Assembly: GCF_020524485.1 (NCBI RefSeq)
Contig: NZ_JAIVLF010000003.1
Span: 558,001 to 622,000 of the forward strand
Reading direction: 5' to 3'
Length of the DNA: 64,000 bases
Source of the DNA: Novosphingobium profundi
Lineage (GTDB): Bacteria; Pseudomonadota; Alphaproteobacteria; Sphingomonadales; Sphingomonadaceae
The notes beneath the pieces were generated by a model. That model was not told the DNA's origin, did no database searches, and saw nothing but the letters and a program-made list of their open reading frames with translations. Position 1 is the stretch's first letter. Each line of letters opens with the position of its first letter. Below, one piece after another: positions 44,272-52,526 of the stretch. A program made the position numbers and the translations under genes.

Positions 44272-44928
44272 GTGACAATTGTAGTTCGGACACTGGCAGA
44301 GCGGATTTTCGAAGTCATCCGCGAGCGGATCATCGAAGGCAAGCTTTCGGTCATGGAGCCGGTCCGCCAGGACGCGCTCGCCAAGGAACTGGGGGTCAGC
44401 AAGATCCCGCTGCGCGAAGCGCTCGCCCGCCTCGAACATGAGGGCCTCCTCACCAGCCAGCCCAACCGCGGCTGGTTCGTCCAGCCGATGACGAGCGACC
44501 AGGCCGAGGAAATCTACGAGCTGCGCCTCGCCTTCGAGCCCGTCGCCGCCGCCCGCGGCGCGCGCATGGCCACCGAGGAAGACCAGCAGGCCGCCATCGC
44601 CGCGTTCGAACGGCTCGACACGGCCGCCAATTCCGCGCTCAGCGAAGTGGGCGTGCGCAACCGCGAATTCCACGTGACGCTGGTGCGCCCCGGGCAGCGC
44701 CTGCTCACCACCCAGCTGGTCGAGCGCCTCGAAGTGCTCGCCGAGCGCTACGTCATTGCCCATCTGGAGCCCGCCGGTCGCGGCAACCGGGCGCACACCG
44801 AGCACAAGGGGCTGCTCGACGCCTGGCTCGCGCGCGACGAGGACGCCGTGCGCGCCCAGCTGACCCATCACATCGCCAACACGCTCGAAGACCTTCGGGC
44901 CCATTTCGCCGTCAGCCCGACCGGCTGA
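44272..44928 (+). CDS. GntR-family (FCD/FadR subfamily) transcriptional regulator
   Basis: A 218-residue regulator starting with GTG behind GGAG (9-bp spacing). The N-terminal winged helix (about residues 5-72) contains DALAKELGVSKIPLREALARLEHEGLL (in part), the hallmark GntR recognition helix; the C-terminal all-helical FCD domain has Asp/His metal/ligand residues typical of the group (NREFHVTLV, HTEHKGLLDA, HHIANTLE). It lies centrally among the hydroxyproline and glycosidase genes. The repeated ATATCGTATACGATAT-type dyads overlapping promoters in this region are the size and symmetry bound by such dimers, so it is probably the local repressor, relieved by hydroxyproline or an intermediate (inference). 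Confidence 0.92.
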   Translation: MTIVVRTLAERIFEVIRERIIEGKLSVMEPVRQDALAKELGVSKIPLREALARLEHEGLLTSQPNRGWFVQPMTSDQAEEIYELRLAFEPVAAARGARMATEEDQQAAIAAFERLDTAANSALSEVGVRNREFHVTLVRPGQRLLTTQLVERLEVLAERYVIAHLEPAGRGNRAHTEHKGLLDAWLARDEDAVRAQLTHHIANTLEDLRAHFAVSPTG

Positions 44929-44952
44929 CGCACTGCACAGCAAGGGGACTGC

Positions 44953-46374
44953 ATGCTCGGACCGAGAAAGACACTCGAATCTCTCGCTCATCGCGAAACC
45001 GGGCATAGCCTTGCCAAGACCCTGAGCTGGCCGCACCTCGTGGCCCTGGGTGTCGGCGCCATCGTCGGCACGGGTATCTACACGCTGACCGGCGTGGGCG
45101 CCGAGCGTGCAGGTCCCGCGGTGATCCTGGCCTTTGCCATCGCGGGCGCGGTCTGCGCCTGCGCGGCGCTCGCCTATGCCGAGATGGCCACGCTCATTCC
45201 GGCGGCGGGCAGCGCCTATACCTTCAGCTACGCGGCCATGGGCGAGACCGTCGCCTGGATCGTGGGCTGGAGCCTGATCCTCGAATACTCGCTCGCCTGC
45301 TCGACGGTCGCTGTGGGCTGGTCGGGCTATCTGGTCGGCTGGATCCAGTCGGCGGGCGTACCGCTGGCCGAAATGCTGCTGACAGGCCCGTTCACAGGCG
45401 GCCTCATCAACCTGCCCGCCGTCCTGGTTGCGCTTGCCATCATGGGCATGCTGATCGGGGGGACGCGCGAGAGCGCGACGCTCAACATCATCCTCGTCAT
45501 CATCAAGCTCGCCGCGCTCAGCGTCTTCGTCGCGATTGCGCTGCCCGCCTTCCAGGCCGACAATCTCCAGCCTTTCATGCCCTACGGCTTTGGCAGCAGC
45601 GAGATCGGCGGCGCCAAGCGCGGGGTCATGGCGGCGGCGGCCATCGTCTTCTTTGCCTTCTATGGCTTCGATGCCGTCGCGACCTCGGCCGAGGAAGCCA
45701 AGAACCCGGGCCGTGACCTTACCATCGGCATCATCGGCTCGATGCTGGTGTGCACGGTGATCTACATGGCCGTGGCCTTTGCCGCCGTGGGCGCGCTCCC
45801 GTTCCAGGAACTGGGCCATAGCGCCGAGCCGCTCGCGCTGGTGCTGCGCGCGCTCGACCAGCCTTTTGCCGCGCATGTCATCGCGCTCGCCGCGATCATC
45901 GCGCTGCCGTCTGTCATCCTGGTGATGATGTACGGGCAGAGCCGCGTGTTCTTCGTCATGGCGCGTGATGGGCTGCTGCCCCGCGCGCTTGCCCGGATCA
46001 ACCCGAAGACCGGTTCGCCCACGCGCATCACGCTGATGACCGGCATCTCCATCGCGCTGGTCGCGGGGATCTTCCCGCTCGACAAGATCGCCGAGATGGC
46101 GAACGCGGGCACGCTCATCGCCTTCATCGCGGTCGGCGCGTGCCTGATGATCATGCGCCGCCGCGAGCCGTCGCTGCCGCGCCTGTTCCGCTGCCCGCAG
46201 CCCTACCTTGTCGGCACGCTCGCCATTGCGGGCTGCGCCTACCTGCTCTTCAGCCTGCCCACCGACACGCTCATCCGCTTTGCGATATGGAACGTCGCCG
46301 GGCTGATCTTCTACTGCCTCTACAGCCGCCCGCGCAGCAGCGCCGGGCGCGATCTCGCCGCCCAGCGCGCCTGA
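44953..46374 (+). CDS. APC-family amino acid permease
   Basis: A 473-residue inner-membrane protein with about 12 transmembrane segments, of the cationic/general amino-acid transporter branch. GVGAIVGTGIYTLTG in the first helix is the substrate-binding unwound segment, and FFAFYGFDAVATSAEEAKNPGRDL (in part) is the helix 6/loop signature. It follows gntR by 24 bp, in one likely unit with gntR and the GH27 gene. The pathway context points to uptake of hydroxyproline, proline or small amino acids. Confidence 0.9.
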   Translation: MLGPRKTLESLAHRETGHSLAKTLSWPHLVALGVGAIVGTGIYTLTGVGAERAGPAVILAFAIAGAVCACAALAYAEMATLIPAAGSAYTFSYAAMGETVAWIVGWSLILEYSLACSTVAVGWSGYLVGWIQSAGVPLAEMLLTGPFTGGLINLPAVLVALAIMGMLIGGTRESATLNIILVIIKLAALSVFVAIALPAFQADNLQPFMPYGFGSSEIGGAKRGVMAAAAIVFFAFYGFDAVATSAEEAKNPGRDLTIGIIGSMLVCTVIYMAVAFAAVGALPFQELGHSAEPLALVLRALDQPFAAHVIALAAIIALPSVILVMMYGQSRVFFVMARDGLLPRALARINPKTGSPTRITLMTGISIALVAGIFPLDKIAEMANAGTLIAFIAVGACLMIMRRREPSLPRLFRCPQPYLVGTLAIAGCAYLLFSLPTDTLIRFAIWNVAGLIFYCLYSRPRSSAGRDLAAQRA

Positions 46375-46386
46375 CCCCCGCCTATC

Positions 46387-46414
46387 GGGCAGGACGCCCC
46401 CGCGCGTCCTGCCC
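46387..46414. repeat. GC-rich hairpin between permease and GH27 genes
   Basis: GGGCAGGACGC/GCGTCCTGCCC, 11-bp perfect stem with a 6-base loop and no T-run, 12 bp after the permease stop. Possible mRNA-processing or partial termination element. Confidence 0.55.
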
Positions 46415-46444
46415 CGCCATCCACGAACCCTGAGGAGACCTCCC

Positions 46445-47959
46445 GTGTCACGTTCCGCCGTGATTGCCGCCGCGCTTGCCGCCGTGGCCCTTCCCTTCGC
46501 GCCCGCCGCGCAGGCCAAGACCCCGTTTGACGGCGTCTGGCTCTTCGACGAGGCCCCCGACCGCCCCGGCGTCACCATGATGGAGGTTCGCTCGAAGGGC
46601 GATGCCATCGAGGGCGAAGTCACCACCCAGTGGTATGGCCCGGTCACGATGCAAAACGCGCGCATGGAAGATGGCACGCTCACCTTCGAGGCCACCAACA
46701 TCAACGACTGGGACCACCCGACCCGCACCTGGCACGTCGCCATGGCGGACGGGAAGGTCCAGCTCACCGGCCAGATCTGGTTCAGCGAGATCGACGAGAC
46801 CGGCCACAAGGGCACCGCGAAGGACGCGAAGGCACGCGCCTTCCAGTTCACCGAACTGCCCGAGATGGGCGCGCCGATCCCCGGCACGCTCGCCCCCACC
46901 CCGCCGATGGGCTGGTCGAGCTGGAACAAGTTCGACGAGCACATCGACGATGCCACGGTGCGCGCGATGGCCGATGCCATGGTCACAAGCGGCCTGCGCG
47001 ATGCCGGCTACACCTACATCAACATCGACGATGGCTGGCAGGGCACGCGCGATGCCAACGGCGCGCTGCAGCCCAACGCCAAGTTTCCCGACATGAAGGC
47101 GCTGACCGACTACGTCCACGCGCGCGGCCTCAAGATCGGCATCTACTCCTCGCAGGGGCCCAAGACCTGCGCGGGGTATGAAGGCAGCTACGGCCACGTG
47201 AAGCAGGACGCGCAGACCTTTGCCGACTGGGGCTTCGATTACCTCAAGTACGACCTGTGCTCGGGCGAGTGGTTCTACAACGACCGCGACACCGTGGTGC
47301 GCAGCTACTACGAAATGGGCAAGGCGCTGCGCGAAACGGGCCGCGATATCCTCTTCTCGCTGTGCGAGTACGGCCGCTTCGAGGTCGGCAGCTGGGGCCG
47401 CGATGTCGGCGGCGAGCTGTGGCGCACGACCGGTGACATCACCGACGACTACAAGACGATGGCGCAAATCGGCTTTGACCATAACGGCAAGCCCGAGCAC
47501 GCCGGCCCCCACGGCTGGAACGACCCCGACATGCTGGAAATCGGCAACGGCGGGATGAGCGCGGACGAATACCGCACACACATGTCGCTCTGGGCCATGT
47601 CGGCCGCCCCGCTGATGATGGGCCATGACCTGCGCGAGACCAGCGCAGACATGCTCGCGATCCTCGCCAACCGCCGCATCATCGCGGTCGATCAGGACAC
47701 GCGCGGCATCCAGGGCCAGGCCGTGCGCACCGAGGGTACCACCGAGGTCTGGGCCAAGCCGCTTGCCGACGGGTCGGTGGCGCTGGCGCTCTTCAACCGC
47801 GCCGAGGCGCCGATCACCGCGACGATGAGCGCGGGCGATGCAGGGCTGGCGAGCGTGTCGAAAGTCGAGGATCTGTGGTCGGGCGCGGTCACGTCGGGCC
47901 TTGCGGGAAGCTACGAAGTCCCCGCGCACGGCGTGGTAATGCTGCGCGTCACGGCCTGA
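46445..47959 (+). CDS. exported alpha-galactosidase, GH27
   Basis: A 504-residue exported enzyme with signal peptide (ending FAPAAQA, residue 24). Residues ~25-145 form a small beta-domain (FDGVWLFDEAPDRPG), then the GH27 barrel begins with the classic TPPMGWSSWNKF at 152-163. The nucleophile is Asp270 (YLKYD) and the acid/base lies in GWNDPDML (358-364). A C-terminal beta-sandwich closes the protein. It releases alpha-linked galactose; beside hydroxyproline catabolism, the Ser-O-alpha-galactose of extensins is an attractive substrate, though alpha-galactosides of raffinose type or galactomannan cannot be excluded. The start is GTG with GAGGAG upstream. It ends at a strong terminator. Confidence 0.93.
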   Translation: MSRSAVIAAALAAVALPFAPAAQAKTPFDGVWLFDEAPDRPGVTMMEVRSKGDAIEGEVTTQWYGPVTMQNARMEDGTLTFEATNINDWDHPTRTWHVAMADGKVQLTGQIWFSEIDETGHKGTAKDAKARAFQFTELPEMGAPIPGTLAPTPPMGWSSWNKFDEHIDDATVRAMADAMVTSGLRDAGYTYINIDDGWQGTRDANGALQPNAKFPDMKALTDYVHARGLKIGIYSSQGPKTCAGYEGSYGHVKQDAQTFADWGFDYLKYDLCSGEWFYNDRDTVVRSYYEMGKALRETGRDILFSLCEYGRFEVGSWGRDVGGELWRTTGDITDDYKTMAQIGFDHNGKPEHAGPHGWNDPDMLEIGNGGMSADEYRTHMSLWAMSAAPLMMGHDLRETSADMLAILANRRIIAVDQDTRGIQGQAVRTEGTTEVWAKPLADGSVALALFNRAEAPITATMSAGDAGLASVSKVEDLWSGAVTSGLAGSYEVPAHGVVMLRVTA

Positions 47960-47965
47960 GCGTAC

Positions 47966-47990
47966 GAGGGGGCGGGCGGCCCGCCCCCTC
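47966..47990. terminator. intrinsic terminator between converging GH27 and S9 peptidase genes
   Basis: GAGGGGGCGGG/CCCGCCCCCTC, 11-bp perfect stem with a 3-base loop, followed by TTTG. Confidence 0.85.
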
Positions 47991-47998
47991 TTTGCCCA

Positions 47999-50320
47999 TC
48001 AGAGCGCGGCAGCCTCGGTGCCGTGGGTCTGCAGCGCGTCCACGAAGAAATCGAACTGGCGGCGCGTCACGTAGTCGATGGGGCCGCTCGAACGGCCGGT
48101 GGAATGCTCGCCACCGGGCACGACCAGCAGGTCGAAGTCCTTGTCCGCCTTGATGAGCGCATCGACCACCTGCATCGTCGAGGCCGGATCGACATTGCTG
48201 TCCTGCTCGCCCACCACCATGAAAAGGCGGCCCCGAAGCTTGTCGGCGTGCTCCACGCCCGAGGCGGCAAGGTAGGACGCATCGACCGGCCAGCCGAGCC
48301 ACTGCTCGTTCCAGCTGATCTTGTCCATGCGGTTGTCGTAGCAGCCCGCCAGCGCAAAGCCGGCCTTGTAGAAATCGCCATGGAAAAGGAGCGCGTTGAG
48401 CGTGCTCTGCCCGCCCGCCGAGGCGCCGTAGATACCCACGCGCGCGATGTCGTAGGAGGGATCGCGCGCGGCGAGCGCACGGTGCCAGGCGATGCGGTCG
48501 GGAAAGCCGGAATCGGCCAGGTTCTTCCAGGCGACGTCATGGAACGCCTTGGAGCGGTTGGCCGTCCCCATGCCGTCGATCTGGACGACGATGAAACCCA
48601 GGTCCGCCAGCGCCTGCATCCCGATCACCTTGTCCCCGCCCGAATGGTAGCCAAAGGGCCAGAAGCTCTTGGGCACGAAGCTGTCGTGGGGCCCGGCGTA
48701 GATGTTCTCGATGACAGGGTAGGACTTGGCCGGGTCGTAGTCGCGCGGGCGCACGACAAGGCCCCAGATATCACTCGTGCCATCGCGGCCCTTGGCGGTG
48801 AAGACTTCCGGGGGCCGGAAACCCGCGTCGGTGAGGCGCGTGATGTCCCCGCGCGCGATCTCGGCCACCTTTGCGCCATCCTCGGCGCGGCGCAGCACGG
48901 TGACCTCGGGCGCATCGACGCGCGAATAGGTGTCGACGAAATGGCGCATGTCGGGCGCGAAGCGGGCCTGGTGGTTGGCCGTCTCGGGCGTCAGCGCGAC
49001 AAGGTTGCGCCCGTCGAAATCGACCCGGTAGTAATGCACGAAATAGGGGTCCTCGTTCGGGGTCATGCCACTCGCGGCAAACCAGATCCGGCGCGCCGCA
49101 TCGTCCACCCGGACGACCTCGCGCACGACCCAGTCGCCCCTGGTGATCTGGCGGGCCACCTTCCCGCTCTTCCCATCGACGAGGTAGATATGGCGATTGC
49201 CGTCGCGCTCGGAGGTCCAGATCAGCTCCTTGCCCAGGCCATCGACGTCGTGGACGAAGCGCTTTTCGCCAAAGACGAAGGTGCCCGCTGTCTCCGTCAC
49301 GGCGGCATGCGCGCGGCCCGTGGCAGCATCAACGGCAATCACTTTGGCTTCCTGGAAGCCGCGCTGCATGTAGTCGAACTCGGCGCTCTCACCATCGCGC
49401 CGCCAGCGCGGGGCGGACAGTTCGTAGGGGTTGGGAAAGAGCGCGGGGTCGATCTCGGTCACCGCGCCGGTCTGGACATCGACAAGGACGGGCTGTTCCT
49501 GGTCGATCACATCGCCGGGCTTGGGGTAAAGCTGGGTCTGCAGGCCCGGTTGCAGTTGTCCCGCAGGTGCCGCCTCGACGCGCAGGACTTGGCGCGCATA
49601 GCCCGGGCGCACGCGGTAGATCATCAGGTGGCGGCTGTCGGGCGACCAGGCGATGGTCTCGGGATCGTAGAAGTTACCTTCAGTCCCTGTGCCCGTGCGC
49701 AGGCGCACCTCGCCTCCGTCCGCAGCCCGGACAAGGAGGTTGCTGTCCTCGACCAGCGCCTCAAGCGCACCATCGGGCGAAACCCGCGGGGTGTTGTCGG
49801 CGGGCACCGAGAGATCTCGCACCACGCCAAAGCCGCGCGGGCGGCCGGGATAGGACAGCTTGCGGCAGGTGTAGTCGGCAAGGCCACATTCGTAGGGCGT
49901 GTAGTCGATTTGGAAGCGGATCGTCTGGCGCGCGGCGTCGGTGAAACTGAACTCGGTAAAGGGCAGACGCAGCGGCGCGATCTCGTGCCCGAGCACGTGG
50001 CCCAGCCCTTCGGCGAGGCGCGCATGGTCGAACGAGGGCGCGCGCGTCAGGCCGTCCAGCGTCACCGTCTCGAAGGCAAAGCCGCCTTCGACCGTGCGGC
50101 GGTAGGCGAAGGCCGCGCTGTCCGGCGTCCAGCTGGCGGGCCAGGCGATGCCGCGTGTCAGATACTGCCAATCCTCGCGCAGGTGCACCGAACGCGCGAC
50201 TTCGGCGCGGGTCGGCTCGGCGTGGGCCGGAGCGGCGAGAAGCCCGCTCGCGAGCGCGGGCACGGCAACCGAGAGCGCCAGCGCAAGGCCAAGGAGCGGG
50301 GAACGGGACGCAGCGGACAT
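47999..50320 (-). CDS. exported S9 family (dipeptidyl peptidase IV-like) serine peptidase
   Basis: A 773-residue secreted peptidase: signal peptide (about 1-32, ending PAHA), a seven/eight-bladed DPP-IV N-terminal propeller (e.g. DSRHLMIYRVRPGYARQVLR), then the alpha/beta-hydrolase domain. The triad is Ser in GIYGASAGGQST, Asp in VGEQDSNVDPA and His in VPGGEHSTGR. DPP-IV relatives cut after penultimate proline, well suited to proline/hydroxyproline-rich peptides. The ATG at 50320 is preferred to a TTG nine bases upstream. It lies behind the hydroxyproline genes on the same strand, 106 bp after the epimerase, with a GC hairpin between. Confidence 0.9.
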   Translation of the reverse strand: MSAASRSPLLGLALALSVAVPALASGLLAAPAHAEPTRAEVARSVHLREDWQYLTRGIAWPASWTPDSAAFAYRRTVEGGFAFETVTLDGLTRAPSFDHARLAEGLGHVLGHEIAPLRLPFTEFSFTDAARQTIRFQIDYTPYECGLADYTCRKLSYPGRPRGFGVVRDLSVPADNTPRVSPDGALEALVEDSNLLVRAADGGEVRLRTGTGTEGNFYDPETIAWSPDSRHLMIYRVRPGYARQVLRVEAAPAGQLQPGLQTQLYPKPGDVIDQEQPVLVDVQTGAVTEIDPALFPNPYELSAPRWRRDGESAEFDYMQRGFQEAKVIAVDAATGRAHAAVTETAGTFVFGEKRFVHDVDGLGKELIWTSERDGNRHIYLVDGKSGKVARQITRGDWVVREVVRVDDAARRIWFAASGMTPNEDPYFVHYYRVDFDGRNLVALTPETANHQARFAPDMRHFVDTYSRVDAPEVTVLRRAEDGAKVAEIARGDITRLTDAGFRPPEVFTAKGRDGTSDIWGLVVRPRDYDPAKSYPVIENIYAGPHDSFVPKSFWPFGYHSGGDKVIGMQALADLGFIVVQIDGMGTANRSKAFHDVAWKNLADSGFPDRIAWHRALAARDPSYDIARVGIYGASAGGQSTLNALLFHGDFYKAGFALAGCYDNRMDKISWNEQWLGWPVDASYLAASGVEHADKLRGRLFMVVGEQDSNVDPASTMQVVDALIKADKDFDLLVVPGGEHSTGRSSGPIDYVTRRQFDFFVDALQTHGTEAAAL

Positions 50321-50387
50321 GATGGGCAACCCTGTTGTTTTCGTGGTGCGTGGGGCCCGTCGGCAGGGCCCGCTCTACAGACGCGAA

Positions 50388-50416
50388 GCGGGGGCGAGGT
50401 CATCCCCCGCCCCCGC
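50388..50416 (-). terminator. GC hairpin between hydroxyproline epimerase and S9 peptidase genes
   Basis: GCGGGGGCG/CGCCCCCGC, 9-bp stem with an 11-base loop, no T-run in the minus direction. Probably attenuates rather than fully separates the peptidase from the upstream genes. Confidence 0.45.
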
Positions 50417-50426
50417 CGTACTTGGA

Positions 50427-51425
50427 TCAGGTGACCTGGAAACCGTCCCAGAACCTGTCCTCGCGGTCGATCCAGATGGTGTTGAACCCGGTGGCTATGG
50501 CCGAGCCTTCGATCGAGGGCACGATGGCCGGCGTGTCGCCCAGCGTGATCTCCTTCTCGACGCGTCCGATGAACTGACTGCCGATGTAGCTCTCATGGAC
50601 GAAGCGGTCCCCGACCTGGAGCTTGCCCTGCCCGGCCAGGTGGGCCAGGCGCGAGGACGTGCCCGTCCCGCACGGGCTGCGGTCGATGGCCTTGTCGCCG
50701 TAGAACACCGCGTTGCGCCCGTCCGCGCCTTCGCCGCGCGGAACATCGGTCCACAGCACATGGCTGACACCGCGGATCGTGGGGTCGAGCGGATGGACCG
50801 GCTCGAACGCGGCGCGCACCGCTTCGCGCACGCGCGGCGAGAGGGTGAGAATCTGGCTCGCACTCATCGCCTCAAGGCCCGTGTAGGCGCCCTGCGGCTC
50901 GACGATGGCATAGTAATTGCCCCCGTAGGAGACATCGACGGTGAGCGGCCCCAGCCCTTCCACGTCGATCTCGATACCGCGCGCGGCGACATAGGACGGC
51001 ACATTGGTGATGCGCACCGAAGTCACCTTCGCGCCCTCGACATTGTAGGCGATCTCGATGAGCCCGGCGGGGACCTCCACACGCAGGCTGCCCGGCGTTG
51101 CGGGCTGGATCAGGCCATGTTCGAGCCCGAAGGTGATGATGCCGATGGTCCCGTGCCCGCACATCGGCAGGCAGCCCGAGGTCTCGATGAAGAGAATGCC
51201 GATGTCGTTGGCGGGATCGGTCGGGGGATAGAGGAAACCGCCCGACATCATGTCATGGCCGCGCGGCTCGAAGCACAGCCCGGTGCGGATCCAGTCGAAG
51301 CGCTCCAGGAAATCCTGCCGGCGCTCGGACATCGTGGCCCCTTTCAACAGCGGAGCCCCGCCCGCGACAAGGCGGACGGGGTTCCCGGCTGTGTGACCAT
51401 CGATGCAGAAGAAGGTGTGTCGCAT
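50427..51425 (-). CDS. lhpA: 4-hydroxyproline 2-epimerase (proline racemase family)
   Basis: A 332-residue epimerase interconverting trans-4-hydroxy-L-proline and cis-4-hydroxy-D-proline without a cofactor. The two acid/base cysteines are both present: Cys89 in LPMCGHGTIG and Cys252 in DRSPCGTGTSSR, which separates it from the Ser/Thr-containing trans-3-hydroxyproline dehydratases. FFCIDGHTAGNPVR opens the protein as in the family. It lies 13 bp downstream of lhpC. Cytoplasmic, first step of the hydroxyproline pathway. Confidence 0.93.
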   Translation of the reverse strand: MRHTFFCIDGHTAGNPVRLVAGGAPLLKGATMSERRQDFLERFDWIRTGLCFEPRGHDMMSGGFLYPPTDPANDIGILFIETSGCLPMCGHGTIGIITFGLEHGLIQPATPGSLRVEVPAGLIEIAYNVEGAKVTSVRITNVPSYVAARGIEIDVEGLGPLTVDVSYGGNYYAIVEPQGAYTGLEAMSASQILTLSPRVREAVRAAFEPVHPLDPTIRGVSHVLWTDVPRGEGADGRNAVFYGDKAIDRSPCGTGTSSRLAHLAGQGKLQVGDRFVHESYIGSQFIGRVEKEITLGDTPAIVPSIEGSAIATGFNTIWIDREDRFWDGFQVT

Positions 51426-51438
51426 CGAGGTTCCTGTA

Positions 51439-52353
51439 TCAGGCGACGACGGGATCGGCGAGCACGGGCCGCGTGGCCGCGGCCTTTTCGACCATCGCGA
51501 TCACCTCGGCGCGGCGCGCACCGACGAGCGGCTGGCGCGGGGGCAGGACACGCTCCGAACCACGGCCCATGACCTGCTCGGCCAGCTTGATCGACTGGAC
51601 CAGGTCATGCTCGGCATCAAGGTGGAGGAGCGGCATGAACCAGCGGTAAATCTCCAGCGCCTTGGCGTGGTCGCCGCGCTGGAAGGCGTTGACCAGTTCC
51701 ACCGATTCGCGCGGGAAGGCGTTGGTGAGGCCCGAAACCCAGCCCTGTGCGCCCAGGTACAGACCTTCGAGCGCCACGTCGTCGAGCCCGGCAAAGAGCA
51801 CGAAGCGGTCGCCGCAGGCGTTCTTCACGTCGGTGAAACGGCGGCTGTCGGGGGCCGATTCCTTGACCGCGACGATGTTCTTCACATCGACCAGCGCTTC
51901 GAGCACCTGCGCGGTGATCTGCGTGCGGTAGGCAGGCGGGTTGTTGTAGAGCATGATCGGCAGGCCGGTGCTGTCCGCGACGCCCTTGAAGTGGGCGACC
52001 AGCTCGTGCGGCTGGGGCACGTAGACCATGGGCGGCAGCAGCATGAGGCCGTCCGCGCCGATCTTCTCGGCCTGCTGGGCCCAGCGCGAGGCGCGGCGCA
52101 CGTCGTATTCCGAAACGCCGGTGATGACGGGAACGCGCCCGGCCACGGCCTCGACGATGCCGGTCAGGACCTCGACCTTCTCGTCGAATTCCAGCGAGTT
52201 GTTCTCGCCCACCGTGCCAAGGGCGATGACACCCGTCACGCCGTCGCGAATGAGATCGTCCACGACGCGCTGCGTATCGGCGACGTCGATCGACAAATCC
52301 TCGCGCACCTGCGTGGTAACGGCCGGGAAAACGCCCTTCCAATCAATTGACAT
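51439..52353 (-). CDS. lhpC: 1-pyrroline-4-hydroxy-2-carboxylate deaminase (DHDPS family)
   Basis: A 304-residue TIM-barrel aldolase-family protein. Schiff-base Lys164 (IVAVKESAPDS), Tyr136 (IMLYNNPPAYRT) and the N-terminal GTVGENNSLE match the LhpC group rather than DapA, which has GTTGE. It deaminates and opens the pyrroline to alpha-ketoglutarate semialdehyde. The next enzyme, the semialdehyde dehydrogenase, is not adjacent. First gene of the unit, with AGGAAC upstream of the ATG and a perfect 16-bp operator over its promoter. Confidence 0.9.
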   Translation of the reverse strand: MSIDWKGVFPAVTTQVREDLSIDVADTQRVVDDLIRDGVTGVIALGTVGENNSLEFDEKVEVLTGIVEAVAGRVPVITGVSEYDVRRASRWAQQAEKIGADGLMLLPPMVYVPQPHELVAHFKGVADSTGLPIMLYNNPPAYRTQITAQVLEALVDVKNIVAVKESAPDSRRFTDVKNACGDRFVLFAGLDDVALEGLYLGAQGWVSGLTNAFPRESVELVNAFQRGDHAKALEIYRWFMPLLHLDAEHDLVQSIKLAEQVMGRGSERVLPPRQPLVGARRAEVIAMVEKAAATRPVLADPVVA

Positions 52354-52390
52354 GAAAACTGTTCCTCAGGGGTGGGTTTGGTTGGCTGAG

Positions 52391-52406
52391 ATATCGTATA
52401 CGATAT
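52391..52406. promoter_or_regulatory. GntR-type operator B, perfect 16-bp palindrome
   Basis: ATATCGTATACGATAT is fully symmetric and lies 38 bp upstream of lhpC. It is the best copy of the repeated dyad in this region and covers the predicted -10 of the lhpC promoter, so binding would block transcription. Confidence 0.85.
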
Positions 52407-52423
52407 TACTTTTGGCTTGGCAA
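52395..52423 (-). promoter_or_regulatory. lhpC promoter
   Basis: On the minus strand TTGCCA (52418-52423), 17 bp, then TATACG (52395-52400). The -10 lies inside operator B. Confidence 0.65.
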
Positions 52424-52458
52424 CGAGTCTTTTGCACTTGCGAAAGCCCGTCCCGGAC

Positions 52459-52494
52459 AAAAAAGGGGCCGCACCTTCCAACCGGTGCGGCCCC
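52459..52494 (-). terminator. intrinsic terminator of the TonB receptor gene
   Basis: Read on the minus strand: GGGGCCGCACC/GGTGCGGCCCC, 11-bp perfect stem, 8-base loop, followed by six T. It separates the receptor gene from the lhpC promoter. Confidence 0.92.
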
Positions 52495-52526
52495 TCCTCT
52501 GGTTTGGTGCTAGGCCGGTGCGCGCA

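Noticed and set aside
44185..46986. A 933-codon open frame on the minus strand
   Set aside because: Antisense to the GntR, permease and GH27 genes; composition is low-complexity and no family motif is visible.
48023..50434. An 803-codon open frame on the plus strand
   Set aside because: Antisense shadow of the S9 peptidase, whose signal peptide, propeller and catalytic triad are intact on the other strand.
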